A stretch of DNA of 46,705 bases. Source: Clostridiales bacterium. Its GTDB lineage: Bacteria; Bacillota; Clostridia; Saccharofermentanales; Saccharofermentanaceae. Positions 1 through 8,197 of the stretch are shown piece by piece; within the stretch, counting starts at the first letter, position 1; each line of letters begins with the position of its first letter. The stretch is from assembly GCA_017617525.1 (NCBI GenBank), contig JAFZWA010000049.1, positions 1 through 46,705 of the forward strand. The letters run 5' to 3'. A program made the translations under genes and the position numbers. The notes below the pieces were generated by a model. The model did no database searches, had not been told where the DNA came from, and saw only the letters and a program-made list of their open reading frames with translations.

Positions 1-1536
1 ACCGCGACGACGGAGATCACGGAGATCGAGACCGAAACAGAGGTCCCGTCCGACTCGGATACGATTCCGACGGACACGGACCCGACAGACACCTTGCCGA
101 CGGACACGGATCCGATCGGCCTTCCGAGCGATATCACCATTAAGAACGACCTGAGTCAGCTTCTTGTGGAGCGAGATCCTAAGGTCCGTATGTACGGCGC
201 GATCGATTCGACCCAGGACAGTGATTACGGCGAAGTCGTCGCCAGCGAATACCTCTATCTGGACGAGCTGCTGCTCTTAGATCAGGACGGCGACGCGGAA
301 AAGAATTATCAGAAGGCTCTTGAGGTTCTTTACGCACCCCATGACGATCTTGAGATAAAATTCGACGATTACCTGAATAGATTCTGTGAGAAGATGAAAA
401 ACGGGCAATCCCTCCCGAACGAGGTTCTCATGTCCGACACGACGATCTTCCGCTGTGATACCGAGATCATGTCCATCGCGATGACGAATGTCACGCTTGT
501 CGACGGATCAGTCGGAGATGCGCGAGTCGAATGCCATAACTTCAGGGCGTCCGACGGATCGCGTATCGAGAATTCCGATGTGATCAAAAACCCGGATGCG
601 CTGAAACAGTACTTGGAAGACATGTATCCGGAGGATAGCTTTGTGATGGACTATATCATCGAAAGTATCGGGTCTGCCGAGCCCAACATGGTGCTGTCAT
701 ATGATGGAGTCATTTTCCCCGAGCACAGCCTCAAAGTTCCGTACACTGATGTACCGGACGCGTTTGACGAGTCGTACTTTTTCAGTACGCCGGATGTGTA
801 CTCTCTCTATCTTGACACATATGACAGGCTCGTTTGGGACTTCGACGGAGACGGTGATATCGAGAAGCTCGACTGCGATATTGAACTGAAAGACTATCTC
901 GTATCGAGCATTCACATCGAATTAGACGGGAATACTTACGAGTTTACGGGAAATGAGATCCCGACCCTCGGCTATACGACCGGATTCAAAGGTTACCTTT
1001 CCAACGCGGTTTCCTTTACGGATCACGGAACATATCTCTTCCTCACGCTGGAAAAGGACTTCTTAACGGACGCCATTTTCGTTTTCCGGATCACTTCAAA
1101 CGGCATCGAATACATAAATGAACTTCAGGATACGAATCTTCTCGAGATCTACGATCCGACGCACATGATGGTAGAAAAGAGCGACTATGTCCTTAACCGC
1201 TCATACATGTTCGGCACCTACACGTTGCTTGATGACGGATCGCTTTCGGAGCATTCGGTCATGCAGATGATGTTCTCAGGTCCGTATGTCACGAAGCAGG
1301 ACCTTAAGGTGAATAAAGTCTATGAAGATTCGATCGGCGGTGAGATCTGGCTTAAGGCGGGGACGCCCGTCGGGTTCTGGATGTACGATCCTTATCAGGG
1401 AAGCCTTCTCATGAAGGTCTTAACTCCCTACGAGGAAAAATGTTTCCTCGTCTATGCGCAGATCGATGAAGACGAGGGCACGATCAATGGTAAACCGCTG
1501 ACAGAAGTATTCGCGGGATTCAGATACGACTACTGA
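1..1536 (+). CDS. DUF3298-like surface lipoprotein, 5' end outside window
   Basis: The reading frame is open from base 1, so the gene begins upstream; 511 residues are visible. The first 40 or so residues form a Thr/Glu/Pro/Asp linker with PTDTDP repeats, matching the linker of the lipoprotein encoded next door at 1624. The two proteins are paralogues: both carry a segment shaped like the RsiV/DUF3298 core (a DGSR-type turn followed by xxSDVI, about residues 180-205) and a WDFDGDGD calcium-loop-like motif (about residues 279-286). I infer a lipid-anchored extracytoplasmic protein with its lipobox outside the window. The function is unknown. The DUF3298 link is my reading of the pattern and needs a profile search. 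Confidence 0.75.
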   Translation, partial: TATTEITEIETETEVPSDSDTIPTDTDPTDTLPTDTDPIGLPSDITIKNDLSQLLVERDPKVRMYGAIDSTQDSDYGEVVASEYLYLDELLLLDQDGDAEKNYQKALEVLYAPHDDLEIKFDDYLNRFCEKMKNGQSLPNEVLMSDTTIFRCDTEIMSIAMTNVTLVDGSVGDARVECHNFRASDGSRIENSDVIKNPDALKQYLEDMYPEDSFVMDYIIESIGSAEPNMVLSYDGVIFPEHSLKVPYTDVPDAFDESYFFSTPDVYSLYLDTYDRLVWDFDGDGDIEKLDCDIELKDYLVSSIHIELDGNTYEFTGNEIPTLGYTTGFKGYLSNAVSFTDHGTYLFLTLEKDFLTDAIFVFRITSNGIEYINELQDTNLLEIYDPTHMMVEKSDYVLNRSYMFGTYTLLDDGSLSEHSVMQMMFSGPYVTKQDLKVNKVYEDSIGGEIWLKAGTPVGFWMYDPYQGSLLMKVLTPYEEKCFLVYAQIDEDEGTINGKPLTEVFAGFRYDY

Positions 1537-1538
1537 GT

Positions 1539-1547
1539 GAAAAGCAC
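1539..1547 (+). repeat. GAAAAGCAC interspersed motif
   Basis: Exact copy of a 9-mer found many times in the non-coding DNA of this region, here 2 nt after the stop codon of the first lipoprotein. It is followed by TTGCCCGCGG, which resembles the flanks at 14325 and 12877. Confidence 0.7.
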
Positions 1548-1623
1548 TTGCCCGCGGCATCGCATCGTGGCGGCCGGATGAAAATACAAAACAACGAAAT
1601 AGGGATATGGAGGGAACAGTAAA

Positions 1624-3246
1624 ATGAAGAAAAGACTTGCGCTTCTTTTGAGCATCGTGATGATCATCAGTGCTTTTGCAGCCGCCTGCTCGAAGGCAGA
1701 GGAGACGACGAAGAAGAAAAAGAAGAAGACCAAGAAGACCTCGAAAACGGCGATCACGGAGACCGTTGAAACGGATATTCCGACGGATACGGATCCGACC
1801 GATACGTTCACGATCGAGACATCGCCAACACCTTCTGTCCCTGATAAGACGGGCGACCCCATGACCATCAGTCACGATCTTACCGATCTCGGACTGATGC
1901 GTGACGCGAAATGCTATCAGTACGGCGCGATGGATCCGACTGCTGATGACTACGTCAACTACTTTGCCGTGCAGGTGCGTTTTTACTGTGAGACGGTATC
2001 CGTAAGCAAGGGCGGAGCGCAGTTTGCCGCGGATCTGGATGAAATGTACAGTCAGATCATCGAGTCCGGTAAAGAGACATACTCCGACGCGGTCAATAAG
2101 TTTGTGTCCGCGCAGCAGAACGGTGAACACCTTCCGTATCTGACTCTCGGTGAATATGTCACTGTATACCGTGCTGACAGTCAGGTATTCTCTTTTGTGA
2201 TGGACGCGGAGATCTTCGGTTACGATGTCGAAGAAGAAAGTTCCTCGTTCTACGGAAATGTTGATCCGAATACATCCGCAGAAATCGAGATGAGCGACAT
2301 TATTACGGATGTGGACAGATTCTGCGATATTCTTGATATGTATCTGTACACGAAGGATACGGAGTACAGAGAAGAACTGAAGAACGCCCTGAAGAGCAAC
2401 GATGAAACTGTTTTCGCCCTTACCTACGACGGCATCATCATCGACGGCATCAAGATCCCGGTCGTTGGACATGAGAACTGCATCAACATGGAATACTTCG
2501 GTCATACGCCTTCCGAGTACTGCCTGCTTCTCGACGAGAAGAACCAGATCGAATGGGACTTCAACGGAGACGGCATCTTCGACCATGTGGGCGTCGATTA
2601 CCAGAACGATGAGCTCATTGTCGAATACAACAACGGCAGTTACACCTTTGGCGAAGACAAGATCCCGGATATCAGCAAGATGGACGATCTTGCCTGGAAC
2701 AGTCCGAGTGTCGTTATGTGCAGTCCGGATATGTGCAGATTCATCGTTTCCATGAACTATTCCGAGACGGTCGAGCGCCTACTGTTCTTCGATCTTTCTT
2801 CCGGAGAGCCGGTCTTCGAGAACATTGTAGAAGGCCGTATCATCGGCATCCCGCTTGGCCCGAGCGACCTTCGTATCGGTGAAGATGTTGATCTCATCGG
2901 CGGCCGCGAGATGTACCGCGACTATGTTCTGCAGCCTGACGGATCCTTGATCCCGCAGACCGCGTTTATCTACATGCATTCGTATCCGTTCGTTCTTTCC
3001 GCGGATGTCAAAGGCGACGAATTCAACTGGGACACCGGCGAAGTGATCGGCGGCTACACGATCAAGAAAGGCACCGCGATCGAGATCATCGCGTACCATC
3101 CGAATTCCGGCGCGATCGTATTTAAGACCTTAGACCCCGATCCGGACAACTGCAAGTACGTCCAGCTCGAGTCTGACAAGATCGACCACATCGGCGGAAA
3201 GTCCATGGACGAGCTGTTCCCGAACCAGATCTATATCGGAGGCTAA
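1624..3246 (+). CDS. DUF3298-like lipoprotein, paralogue of the preceding gene
   Basis: 540 residues. A lipoprotein signal peptide ends in AFAAAC (lipidated Cys22). It is followed by a Lys-rich stretch and a Thr/Asp/Pro linker that keeps the mature domain away from the membrane. The mature part contains a DUF3298/RsiV-like segment (about residues 180-240) and a WDFNGDG motif (residues 311-317) that could bind calcium. GGAGGG lies about 9 nt before the ATG. The gene follows its paralogue by 87 bp, so this is a tandem duplication and probably one transcript. It ends in a motif hairpin (3248) and a strong terminator (3341). DUF3298 proteins are extracytoplasmic, and RsiV binds lysozyme; whether this one binds a ligand is not known. 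Confidence 0.8.
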   Translation: MKKRLALLLSIVMIISAFAAACSKAEETTKKKKKKTKKTSKTAITETVETDIPTDTDPTDTFTIETSPTPSVPDKTGDPMTISHDLTDLGLMRDAKCYQYGAMDPTADDYVNYFAVQVRFYCETVSVSKGGAQFAADLDEMYSQIIESGKETYSDAVNKFVSAQQNGEHLPYLTLGEYVTVYRADSQVFSFVMDAEIFGYDVEEESSSFYGNVDPNTSAEIEMSDIITDVDRFCDILDMYLYTKDTEYREELKNALKSNDETVFALTYDGIIIDGIKIPVVGHENCINMEYFGHTPSEYCLLLDEKNQIEWDFNGDGIFDHVGVDYQNDELIVEYNNGSYTFGEDKIPDISKMDDLAWNSPSVVMCSPDMCRFIVSMNYSETVERLLFFDLSSGEPVFENIVEGRIIGIPLGPSDLRIGEDVDLIGGREMYRDYVLQPDGSLIPQTAFIYMHSYPFVLSADVKGDEFNWDTGEVIGGYTIKKGTAIEIIAYHPNSGAIVFKTLDPDPDNCKYVQLESDKIDHIGGKSMDELFPNQIYIGG

Positions 3247-3247
3247 A

Positions 3248-3271
3248 GTGCTTTTCCCTCGCGAAAAGCAC
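3248..3271. repeat. Inverted pair of the GAAAAGCAC motif (hairpin)
   Basis: GTGCTTTTC (3248-3256), loop CCTCGC, then GAAAAGCAC (3263-3271): a perfect 9-bp stem one base after the lipoprotein stop codon. No T-run follows. The same arrangement recurs at 12861. Confidence 0.85.
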
Positions 3272-3340
3272 CTGCCGCCGGAAGGCTTAGCTGCCCCCGG
3301 CCCGGTGACCGACTCGGCACCGCAGCAATATAAGACAACA

Positions 3341-3380
3341 AAAAACCGGCTCTCTCATTTCTGAGAGAGCCGGTTTTTTT
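3341..3380. terminator. Bidirectional intrinsic terminator
   Basis: A perfect 12-bp stem (CCGGCTCTCTCA at 3346-3357 with its complement at 3362-3373) and loop TTTC. There is an A-run on the left and seven Ts on the right. It can end the plus-strand lipoprotein transcript and the minus-strand GGGtGRT transcript, which converge here. Confidence 0.93.
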
Positions 3381-3408
3381 AAGTTTTCAAATCAAGAGAG
3401 AAGAAGTA

Positions 3409-4407
3409 TTACTTCATGCACTCTTCAACAGCAACAGCTACAGCAACGGAAGCACCAACCATCGGGTTGTTACCCATACCGAGGAAGCCCATCATCTCAA
3501 CGTGTGCCGGAACGGAGGAAGAACCTGCGAACTGAGCATCGGAGTGCATACGGCCCATCGTATCTGTCATACCGTAGGAAGCCGGACCTGCAGCCATGTT
3601 ATCCGGATGCAGTGTACGACCTGTACCACCACCGGAAGCAACAGAGAAGTACTTCTTGCCGGCGGCAATTCTTTCCTTCTTGTATGTACCTGCAACCGGG
3701 TGCTGGAATCTTGTCGGGTTTGTGGAGTTACCTGTGATGGAAACGTCTACGTTCTCGCTCCAGTTGATAGCAACGCCCTCACGAACGTCGTCAGCACCGT
3801 AGCAGCGAACCTTAGCACGCGGACCATCAGAATAAGGAGTTTCCTTAACGATCTTCAGCTCGCCTGTGTAGTAATCGAACTGTGTCTGTACATAGGTGAA
3901 ACCATTGATACGGGAAATGATGAATGCGGCATCCTTACCCAGACCATTGAGGATAACACGGAGAGGCTTAACACGAACTTTGTTAGCCATCTCAGCGATC
4001 TTGATAGCACCCTCAGCAGCAGCGAAGGACTCGTGGCCTGCGAGGAATGCGAAGCACTCTGTCTCCTCACGGAGGAGCATAGCAGCGAGGTTACCGTGGC
4101 CAAGACCAACCTTACGGTCATCAGCTACTGTACCCGGGATGCAGAAAGCCTGAAGGCCGATACCGATTGCCTCAGCAGCGTCAGCAGCCTTTGTGCAGCC
4201 CTTCTTAATAGCGATAGCAGCACCTACAACGTAAGCCCACTTTGCGTTCTCAAAGCAGATGTTCTGTGTGCTTTCGCAAATCTTATAAGGATCAATGCCC
4301 TTTTCGTCGCAGATCTTCTTAGCTTCTTCGATGGAAGAGATTCCGTTCTCGTTAAGAGCCTTGTTGATCTGATCTATTCTTCTGTCATAGCTTTCAAACA
4401 ATGCCAT
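3409..4407 (-). CDS. GGGtGRT protein
   Basis: 332 residues. The sequence carries the signature GGGTGRT (in SVASGGGTGRTLHPDN, about residues 256-271) that names a conserved bacterial family of unknown function. No signal peptide or membrane segment is visible, so it is probably cytoplasmic. Cys residues lie in KKICDEK, KICEST and NICFENA near the N terminus, and HESFAAAEGA and GLGHGN motifs follow in the middle. GGAG lies about 11 nt before the ATG. The gene sits 20 bp downstream of a NifU-like scaffold gene, and the two must be cotranscribed. From general knowledge this pairing is recurrent, which suggests a joint job in iron-sulfur or redox metabolism; the sequence does not show the reaction. 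Confidence 0.88.
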   Translation of the reverse strand: MALFESYDRRIDQINKALNENGISSIEEAKKICDEKGIDPYKICESTQNICFENAKWAYVVGAAIAIKKGCTKAADAAEAIGIGLQAFCIPGTVADDRKVGLGHGNLAAMLLREETECFAFLAGHESFAAAEGAIKIAEMANKVRVKPLRVILNGLGKDAAFIISRINGFTYVQTQFDYYTGELKIVKETPYSDGPRAKVRCYGADDVREGVAINWSENVDVSITGNSTNPTRFQHPVAGTYKKERIAAGKKYFSVASGGGTGRTLHPDNMAAGPASYGMTDTMGRMHSDAQFAGSSSVPAHVEMMGFLGMGNNPMVGASVAVAVAVEECMK

Positions 4408-4427
4408 AATCTTTAATCTCCTTCCTC

Positions 4428-5120
4428 TTACTCTTTACGCGGGTCAATGTAACGAACCGCGCTGTCGAATCTGCCGTATGTACCGAGGTTAGCCTGGTAA
4501 GCCTCGTTAGCGTCCTTACCGGACTTGATCTGATCGAGCATCGGTCCGATCTTCAGGTACTGGTATCCGATGATCTGGTCATCAGCGTCCAGAGCCAGCT
4601 TAACGATGTAACCTTCTGTGAGTTCGAGGTAACGAGGACCCTTCTCGAGAGTAGAGAAGATAGTACCTGTCTGGGAACGGAGACCCTTACCAAGGTCTTC
4701 GAGGCCTGCGCCGATGGAAAGACCGCCCTCAGAGAAAGCAGACTGTGTACGACCGTAAACGATCTGCAGGAACAGTTCTCTCATAGCAGTATTGATAGCG
4801 TCGCAAACGAGGTCAGTATTCAGAGCCTCAAGGATCGTCTTGCCCGGGAGGATCTCGCCTGCCATAGCAGCGGAGTGAGTCATACCTGTGCATCCGATCG
4901 TCTCAACGAGAGCTTCCTGGATAACGCCTTCCTTAACGTTCAGGGACAGCTTACATGTGCCCTGCTGCGGTGCACACCAGCCGATACCGTGTGTGTAACC
5001 GGAGATATCCTTAATTTCTTTGGCCTGTATCCACTTTCCTTCTTCAGGAATCGGAGCCGGACCATGGTTGCAGCCCTTTGCAACGCAAGTCATCTGTTCA
5101 ACTTCATGTGTCTTGATCAT
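4428..5120 (-). CDS. NifU-like iron-sulfur cluster scaffold protein
   Basis: 230 residues, related to the NifU/IscU N-terminal scaffold family. Candidate cluster ligands are the Cys in IGCTGMTHSAAM, where IscU proteins carry their GCG-type loop, and in LVCDAI, with additional Cys in MTCVAKGC and GWCAPQQGTC. I chose the ATG at 5120 (MIKTHEVEQ) because AAAGGGG lies 8 nt before it. An ATG 66 bp upstream (5186) lies only about 10 nt past the predicted transcription start and has no ribosome binding site. It is the first gene of a two-gene operon with the GGGtGRT protein. No cysteine desulfurase is visible nearby, so this is not a standard Isc/Suf locus. Confidence 0.82.
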   Translation of the reverse strand: MIKTHEVEQMTCVAKGCNHGPAPIPEEGKWIQAKEIKDISGYTHGIGWCAPQQGTCKLSLNVKEGVIQEALVETIGCTGMTHSAAMAGEILPGKTILEALNTDLVCDAINTAMRELFLQIVYGRTQSAFSEGGLSIGAGLEDLGKGLRSQTGTIFSTLEKGPRYLELTEGYIVKLALDADDQIIGYQYLKIGPMLDQIKSGKDANEAYQANLGTYGRFDSAVRYIDPRKE

Positions 5121-5201
5121 GTTGAAAACCCCTTTCGAAATAGTTGCGTGTAGCCATTGTGCACACAAATACTTCAATCGGCACACAATAACACCTCGTA
5201 T

Positions 5202-5229
5202 ATTATAGCAAATCTCTCGTAAATAACAA
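5202..5229 (-). promoter_or_regulatory. Promoter of the NifU-like/GGGtGRT operon
   Basis: On the minus strand TTGTTA (5229-5224), a 16-nt spacer and TATAAT (5207-5202), with TGC just before the -10 (an extended -10). Transcription would start near 5195, giving a leader of about 75 nt. Confidence 0.7.
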
Positions 5230-5496
5230 CCGAAAAATCGTGCGGTTTCTAGGTTTTTCGCATCTCAAATGATTTTCATTTCACCGCTCGAAAAGCACTT
5301 TTACTCGGCTTTTTTGCGGAGTTAACGGCGCGTAACGGTGTTAAAAAACTTTCCAATAAGAATTGATATTTAGATATATTAATGTTAGATTATAAACGGC
5401 TCAAAATGATTTGAGCCATGAAAGTGAATAAGAAACTGAAAAATGCTTGTTAACCAACATGGATTTATCAATCAAACGGTTGATAGGAGGACATCA
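5230..5496 (+). promoter_or_regulatory. Leader and upstream region of the secreted beta-helix gene
   Basis: No gene. It holds a GAAAAGCAC copy (5290), AT-rich DNA from 5340 to 5397 likely to contain the promoter (several -10-like hexamers, none decisive), and a perfect 8-bp hairpin GGCTCAAA-ATGA-TTTGAGCC (5398-5417). A small TATCAA/TTGATA inverted repeat lies just before the ribosome binding site. Confidence 0.5.
5290..5298 (+). repeat. GAAAAGCAC interspersed motif
   Basis: Exact copy in the divergent intergenic region, followed by TTTTACTCGG. Confidence 0.7.
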
Positions 5497-7434
5497 ATGA
5501 AACACATGAAGAAAGCATTGTCCATATTACTGACACTCGTCATGCTGATCTGCCTTGTTCCGGCAGGCGTTATTGCCGCAGAGGGTAATACCGCAACGAT
5601 CGGCGACGACACCTATGAATTTGCGGTAGATGCAGATGGTAACTACCTTATCCAGAGCGAAGCTGACTGGAACGCTCTCTCCGATGCAGTCCGTGCGAAC
5701 CACCTCTGCCAGGGTCTGACCTTTAAGCAGACTGCAGACCTTTCCGTCAACAGGCCGATCGGCGGTTGGAAGGATAATCAGAAGAAATTCTTCTGCGGCA
5801 CTTATGACGGCGGCAACCATACTTTGACTGTCACACTTAAGTGGAATGATGCAGATTTCAGAGACAATGCCAGCAACTATTGCTGCCCGTTCCCGTATGT
5901 AAGCGGTGTAACGATCAAGAACCTCCGGGTGGAAGGAACGATCACCACGGAGAAGAAGTTTGCATCCGGCCTTCTCGGTCAGCTTCTCGATGGTGGTACA
6001 GTTTCCAATGTCGAGGTAGCCGTAACTCTCACATCCCAAATCAACGGCGATGGTACCCACGGTGGTGTGATCGCAGTCGTTGACAGCAAAAAGATGGTTG
6101 ATGATTCAAACGGTTACGTAAAGGAATCCGATAGTGCCAATTATCGCGATCTCGTTACCAACATCACGAACGTAACCTTCTGCGGAAGTCTGTTGGGTGA
6201 TAAAACACATTCATGCGGCGGTTTTGTCGGCTACGCGAAGTCAGTTGTAAACTTCAAAGAGTGTGTTTTCAATCCTGTCGAAGTTGATTTAAAAGTAAAT
6301 CAAGGTAATGGCCCGAGTTTTACTTATGCACGTGATGCCGGTGGTACGGAGACATATGAAGATTGCATCTATACTGCCCATCTCGAAAAAACAGATCCGA
6401 CATACGAAGGTGCTGAGGAAGCATCGACAACTCCTCCGACAGACGGTTCCGAGTATGTTGCTGTTGTAATCAATGGTATGACTTTCTATAAGGAGCCGGC
6501 TGCAGATCCGGAGTTCAGCGGTTATTCCCTGATCCTCACCGGTACAGTCGGCCTGACATTCTATGTACATGTTCCGGACAGCGCTGACTGGACAAAAGAA
6601 GACAGCTATATGACATTTGAGATCACAGGTAAGGGCGGTCTCGTTTCGGATCGAGCAAACTTCGATGCAAATAACAAGATCAGCACGGGTAGTTCGGCCT
6701 TCTACGGCTTCACCTGCAACGTAACGGCACTGCAGATGGCTGACAAGATCACTGCTACTTACCACGTCATGAACGGCAGTACAGAAGTGAAGACGATCAC
6801 AAATACCTGCTCCGTTGAGGATTACATCAAGGTAGTTGTAAAGAACCAGAACAATGCTTTTGGTGAGAGAGATATCGAGCTGGCCAAGGCACTTGCTGAT
6901 TATGGCCACTACGTACAGCTCTATCTGAGCGAACTTCGCGGCTTCACACTTGCAGCTGACAACGCAAATGCATACGCTCCGATGAATACTTACTACAATG
7001 CATTCAGCACAAGCGATGCAAAGAGCGCAGTTGAGAATTACGGTATCGTCAGAGGAATCAATGATGACATTCAGAAGATCACCTTCAGCATGCTCTTTGA
7101 ATCTGACAACTCGATCTGCGTATACGTATTCCCGAAGGCAACCTTCGAAGGTACTGTTTCCGCGACAGTCGACGGTAGTCCCTGCACGGTAACAAAAGTA
7201 AACAGCTCGAAGTACCAGATCAAGATCTCGAGCCTCAATGCTACGCAGTTCGCAACATCCCATACAGTCGTTATCTCTACCGGCAATGGTGATGATGTAA
7301 CCGTTACAGTTTCAGCTTTCTCTTACCTGAGAGAGTTCTTCAATAAGTATGCGGATGGCACAACAGCATCCAATGCTGCCGCTGCGGCTTATGACTACTA
7401 CTTGGAAGCTACCAGAAGAGTAAATGCTCACTAA
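5497..7434 (+). CDS. Secreted beta-helix surface protein with conserved C-terminal domain
   Basis: 645 residues. AGGAGG lies 6 nt before the chosen ATG, which opens a standard signal peptide (MKHMKKALSILLTLVMLI, ending near AAEG); upstream in-frame ATGs add 18 residues and hide it. Residues about 80-275 look like a GLUG-type right-handed beta-helix (GTYDGGNHTLTV, VTIKNLRVEGTI, GLLGQLLDGGTVSNVEV). A Thr/Pro linker follows (TTPPTDGSEY). The C-terminal 310 residues form a beta-rich domain holding a helix of the type VEDYIKVVVKN...LAKALADYGHYVQLYL and a final YLREFF...AYDYY helix. The protein from the minus-strand gene at 8198 shares this C-terminal architecture. It has no sortase signal, so anchoring is unclear. 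A 32-residue peptide gene follows 18 bp downstream. Confidence 0.82.
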   Translation: MKHMKKALSILLTLVMLICLVPAGVIAAEGNTATIGDDTYEFAVDADGNYLIQSEADWNALSDAVRANHLCQGLTFKQTADLSVNRPIGGWKDNQKKFFCGTYDGGNHTLTVTLKWNDADFRDNASNYCCPFPYVSGVTIKNLRVEGTITTEKKFASGLLGQLLDGGTVSNVEVAVTLTSQINGDGTHGGVIAVVDSKKMVDDSNGYVKESDSANYRDLVTNITNVTFCGSLLGDKTHSCGGFVGYAKSVVNFKECVFNPVEVDLKVNQGNGPSFTYARDAGGTETYEDCIYTAHLEKTDPTYEGAEEASTTPPTDGSEYVAVVINGMTFYKEPAADPEFSGYSLILTGTVGLTFYVHVPDSADWTKEDSYMTFEITGKGGLVSDRANFDANNKISTGSSAFYGFTCNVTALQMADKITATYHVMNGSTEVKTITNTCSVEDYIKVVVKNQNNAFGERDIELAKALADYGHYVQLYLSELRGFTLAADNANAYAPMNTYYNAFSTSDAKSAVENYGIVRGINDDIQKITFSMLFESDNSICVYVFPKATFEGTVSATVDGSPCTVTKVNSSKYQIKISSLNATQFATSHTVVISTGNGDDVTVTVSAFSYLREFFNKYADGTTASNAAAAAYDYYLEATRRVNAH

Positions 7435-7452
7435 GGAAGGGAAGAGGAGAAA

Positions 7453-7551
7453 ATGGAAATGTACGAGACACTGAAAATCGAGATCATCACCTTTGAAGCC
7501 GAGGACATCATCGTCACAAGCGGCGGCGAAAACGAGGGCGAAGATTTCTAA
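7453..7551 (+). CDS. Short acidic peptide with IVTSG core
   Basis: A 32-codon ORF starting 18 bp after the beta-helix gene, with AGAGGAG 4 nt before the ATG. The peptide runs YETLKIEIITFEAEDIIVTS and then a Gly/Glu/Asp tail ending DF. It is matched almost residue for residue by the peptide at 8055-8171: YE-x-[LI]-K-[IF]-E-[IV]-I-x-F-E-x-x-D-[IV]-I-V-T-S-G. This similarity, the shared position behind a large secreted protein and the good ribosome binding site make it a real gene. It has no signal peptide. It could be a peptide precursor, a chaperone-like companion or a regulatory peptide; no maturase gene is visible. Confidence 0.75.
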   Translation: MEMYETLKIEIITFEAEDIIVTSGGENEGEDF

Positions 7552-7621
7552 GAGGATCCGATCCTTATCCAAAGGGATCATTCCCGGAAGGCCTTAAGAT
7601 CCACAAATGAATAAAGTTTAA

Positions 7622-7660
7622 AAGGGGTGCCTCAAAACCATGAGGCACCCCTTATTTCTA
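7622..7660 (+). terminator. Intrinsic terminator after the peptide gene
   Basis: A perfect 13-bp stem AAGGGGTGCCTCA (7622-7634) with its complement (7641-7653), loop AAACCA, then TATTTCTATC. The T-run is interrupted but the stem is strong. Confidence 0.82.
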
Positions 7661-7721
7661 TCATTTGACATTGGGAAGGTTTACAGTAGGGAAATGACGA
7701 ATAGAATCTCAGATTCCGCGC

Positions 7722-7730
7722 GAAAAGCAC
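7722..7730 (+). repeat. GAAAAGCAC interspersed motif
   Basis: Exact copy in the 270 bp between two converging terminators. A one-base variant, GAAAAGCGC, lies at 7793-7801. Apart from these motifs and a weak GACAAA/TTTGTC inverted repeat, I see nothing in 7661-7926. Confidence 0.65.
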
Positions 7731-7926
7731 CGAATTGGACGTTTCAGTCGACAAATTTAGAATTTTGTCAAACAAAACTACCAATATGGGCTGAAAAGCG
7801 CCTTTCGCGCTGATCCATTGATAATATACGGGCTTTTGAAGCGATGAGTGTCAAATCTGGCTGCCGATACGATCATACTGGAATTTCCCAATCAGCATAA
7901 GTAGATGCGGCTTCTCAAAACCTGAC

Positions 7927-7962
7927 AAAAAAACCCCTCTCTGCTGATGCTCGGCAGAGAGG
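7927..7962 (-). terminator. Intrinsic terminator of the minus-strand surface protein/peptide unit
   Basis: Inverted repeat CCTCTCTGC (7936-7944) and GCAGAGAGG (7954-7962) with a 9-nt loop. A run of seven As at 7927-7933 reads as a T-run on the minus strand. It lies about 90 bp past the stop of the short peptide gene. Confidence 0.87.
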
Positions 7963-8054
7963 AGATCATTTGCCATGAAAGAGGCAATCTGTTTTGTTTT
8001 GCTTAGATTACGATCGCATTAGTAGCGAAGTGCATACGTGATCAGAAACATGAG

Positions 8055-8171
8055 TTAACCGATTTCACCGTCATCGTCGTCCTGGTCAGGATCACCGCTG
8101 GTTACGATAACATCCTGATCCTCAAAATAGATCACTTCAAACTTAATTTCTTCATACTCTGATTTTTTCAT
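8055..8171 (-). CDS. Short acidic peptide with IVTSG core (second copy)
   Basis: 38 codons on the minus strand, 26 bp downstream of the large secreted protein gene, with GAGG 7 nt before the ATG. The peptide reads EYEEIKFEVIYFEDQDVIVT and then an acidic Asp-rich tail ending EIG. It is homologous to the peptide at 7453-7551 over about 22 positions (YE, K, E, I, FE, D and IVTSG are identical). The gene order, large secreted beta-helix protein then peptide, is the same at both loci although they lie on opposite strands. The function is unknown, and no signal peptide or Cys residue is present. Confidence 0.75.
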   Translation of the reverse strand: MKKSEYEEIKFEVIYFEDQDVIVTSGDPDQDDDDGEIG

Positions 8172-8197
8172 CTTTTTTCCTCACTTTTGCTTCAAGC

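Noticed and set aside
1420..2586. A 388-codon open frame on the minus strand
   Set aside because: It lies opposite the lipoprotein gene at 1624, has a skewed composition and no ribosome binding site, and crosses the intergenic region; the plus-strand gene has signal peptide, lipobox and paralogue.
3502..4416. A 304-codon plus-strand frame
   Set aside because: It is antisense to the GGGtGRT gene, whose signature and ribosome binding site are clear.
4428..5186. Longer start for the NifU-like protein at 5186
   Set aside because: The ATG is about 10 nt from the predicted transcription start and has no ribosome binding site; the ATG at 5120 has AAAGGGG at the right distance.
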